Shown: positions 5,519-5,938 of the stretch, piece after piece
Layout of the letters: each line of letters begins with the position of its first letter
Numbering within the stretch: position 1 is the stretch's first letter
Assembly (NCBI GenBank): GCA_964604565.1
Contig: CAZRZN010000264.1
Coordinates: 1-5,938 of the forward strand
Origin: CAZRZN01 sp964604565
GTDB taxonomy: Bacteria; Pseudomonadota; Alphaproteobacteria; Rhodobacterales; Rhodobacteraceae
Direction: 5' to 3'
Length of the DNA stretch: 5,938 nt
The notes under the pieces: model-generated
Databases searched by the model: none
What the model was told of the DNA's origin: nothing
The model's input: the letters and a program-made list of their open reading frames with translations, nothing else
Program-made: the position numbers and the translations under genes

Positions 5519-5550
5519 TCCCCCGCGCGGCGGGGGATTCGTGTTGTTTT
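5519..5550 (+). terminator. strong GC hairpin followed by a T-rich tract, at the 5' end of the rpmC leader
   Basis: TCCCCCGC (5519-5526) pairs perfectly with GCGGGGGA (5530-5537) around the three-base loop GCG. The T-rich run ATTCGTGTTGTTTT continues to 5550. In form it is an intrinsic terminator. It could end transcription of the oxygenase gene about 100 bases upstream. If the promoter at 5475-5503 is right, it also begins about ten bases into the rpmC transcript, where it could act as an attenuator or as a stabilising 5' cap hairpin. Confidence 0.6.
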
Positions 5551-5560
5551 GCAATTCATC

Positions 5561-5608
5561 CACCAGGTCTCAGGTCACCCTGTACCAACCGACAGGGGCC
5601 CACTGGTG
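5561..5608 (+). promoter_or_regulatory. nested inverted repeats in the rpmC leader
   Basis: CACCAG (5561-5566) pairs with CTGGTG (5603-5608). Inside it, CCCTGT (5578-5583) pairs with ACAGGG (5592-5597) around an eight-base loop. A direct repeat of CAGGTC (5564-5569 and 5571-5576) lies in the left arm. The structure ends seven bases before the AAAGGA ribosome-binding site (5616-5621), a position from which ribosomal-protein leaders often control translation. No known leader family is recognised. Confidence 0.4.
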
Positions 5609-5628
5609 TTTTGAGAAAGGAAAAGGCG

Positions 5629-5835
5629 ATGAACGCCCAAGAACTGAGAGACAAGACGCCCGATCAGTTGCGCGAGCAGCTGACCGAGCTCAAGAAAGAG
5701 CAGTTCAACCTGCGCTTTCAGGCTGCCACGGGGCAGCTGGAAAACTCCGCCCGGATGAAAACCGTGCGCCGCGACGCGGCCCGCGTGATGACCATCCTCA
5801 ACGAAAAAGCCGCCTCCGCGGCTGATGCAGAATAA
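5629..5835 (+). CDS. rpmC: 50S ribosomal protein L29
   Basis: This is a 68-residue protein of the large ribosomal subunit, which in bacteria sits near the nascent-chain exit tunnel and contacts L23 and chaperones docking there. The sequence is classical L29: an N-terminal helix MNAQELRDKTPDQLREQLTELKKEQFNLRFQ-type segment, the loop QAATGQLENSARM, and the RRDAARVMTIL helix with the conserved basic patch R47-R48. The length is typical. The ATG at 5629 is chosen because AAAGGA (5616-5621) lies seven bases upstream. An in-frame TTG at 5611 lies upstream of that site and is rejected. rpsQ follows after 15 bases, the usual S10-operon order. The usual upstream partner rplP is absent. Confidence 0.97.
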   Translation: MNAQELRDKTPDQLREQLTELKKEQFNLRFQAATGQLENSARMKTVRRDAARVMTILNEKAASAADAE

Positions 5836-5850
5836 GGGAGGCCTTGAGTT

Positions 5851-5938
5851 ATGCCCAAACGTATCCTTCAAGGCACCGTGACCAGCGACGCCAACGCCCA
5901 AACCGTTACCGTTTCGGTCGAACGCCGCTTCACGCACC
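5851..5938 (+). CDS. rpsQ: 30S ribosomal protein S17, N-terminal part (runs off the window)
   Basis: Twenty-nine codons are visible before the window ends, reading MPKRILQGTVTSDANAQTVTV then SVERRFTH. This is the beginning of the S17 OB-fold, with the characteristic GTV.SD....TVTV.VER strand pair. S17 is a primary 16S rRNA-binding protein of the small subunit. The gene starts 15 bases after the rpmC stop with GGGAGG (5836-5841) nine bases upstream of the ATG, so the two genes are almost certainly co-transcribed and continue into the rest of the S10/spc cluster beyond the window. Confidence 0.96.
   Translation, partial: MPKRILQGTVTSDANAQTVTVSVERRFTH

Overview
The window looks like a chromosomal segment of a GC-rich alphaproteobacterium, most likely of the family Rhodobacteraceae (Roseobacter or Rhodobacter relatives). 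This rests on recognition, not a search. The acyl-CoA ligase resembles marine roseobacter DmdB-type enzymes, the ribosomal proteins look alphaproteobacterial, and the small exported proteins are of a kind common in that family. No CRISPR array, transposase, integrase or complete mobile element is visible.

Layout, left to right. A tRNA-Arg(CCU) gene lies on the minus strand at 108-184, with a slightly AT-rich end and a small imperfect hairpin on its 3' side. Divergent from it is a LacI-family regulator of the GntR (gluconate) type. Its best start is the TTG at 294, not the first in-frame TTG at 216. A 124-base gap with a three-unit 7-bp tandem repeat and a 12-bp palindrome leads to a small exported bacterial-SH3 protein (1444-1788). 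A 375-base stretch without a convincing gene follows, carrying several inverted repeats and a plausible promoter. It leads to a 541-residue AMP-forming acyl-CoA synthetase (2164-3789). A convergent minus-strand gene (3975-4709) encodes an exported protein with a phage-lambda-endolysin-like domain. Divergent from that is a putative 2OG-Fe(II) oxygenase of the TIGR02466 type (4800-5417). After a 211-base structured leader come rpmC (L29, 5629-5835) and the start of rpsQ (S17, 5851 to the window edge).

How the genes relate. Apart from rpmC-rpsQ, spaced by 15 bases as in the universal S10 operon, no operon is evident. The other genes look like single units with their own ribosome-binding sites. 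The SH3 and lysozyme-like proteins could both act on the cell wall in the periplasm, but they are separated and on opposite strands. The regulator's targets are not in the window unless it controls itself or the SH3 gene.

The most interesting feature is the break in the S10 operon between rplP and rpmC. The part from rpmC onward seems to have its own promoter (5475-5503) and a leader with a strong GC hairpin just after the expected transcription start, then a second nested inverted repeat before the rpmC ribosome-binding site. I found no clear new multi-gene system. The remaining findings are mostly regulatory-structure candidates of modest weight.
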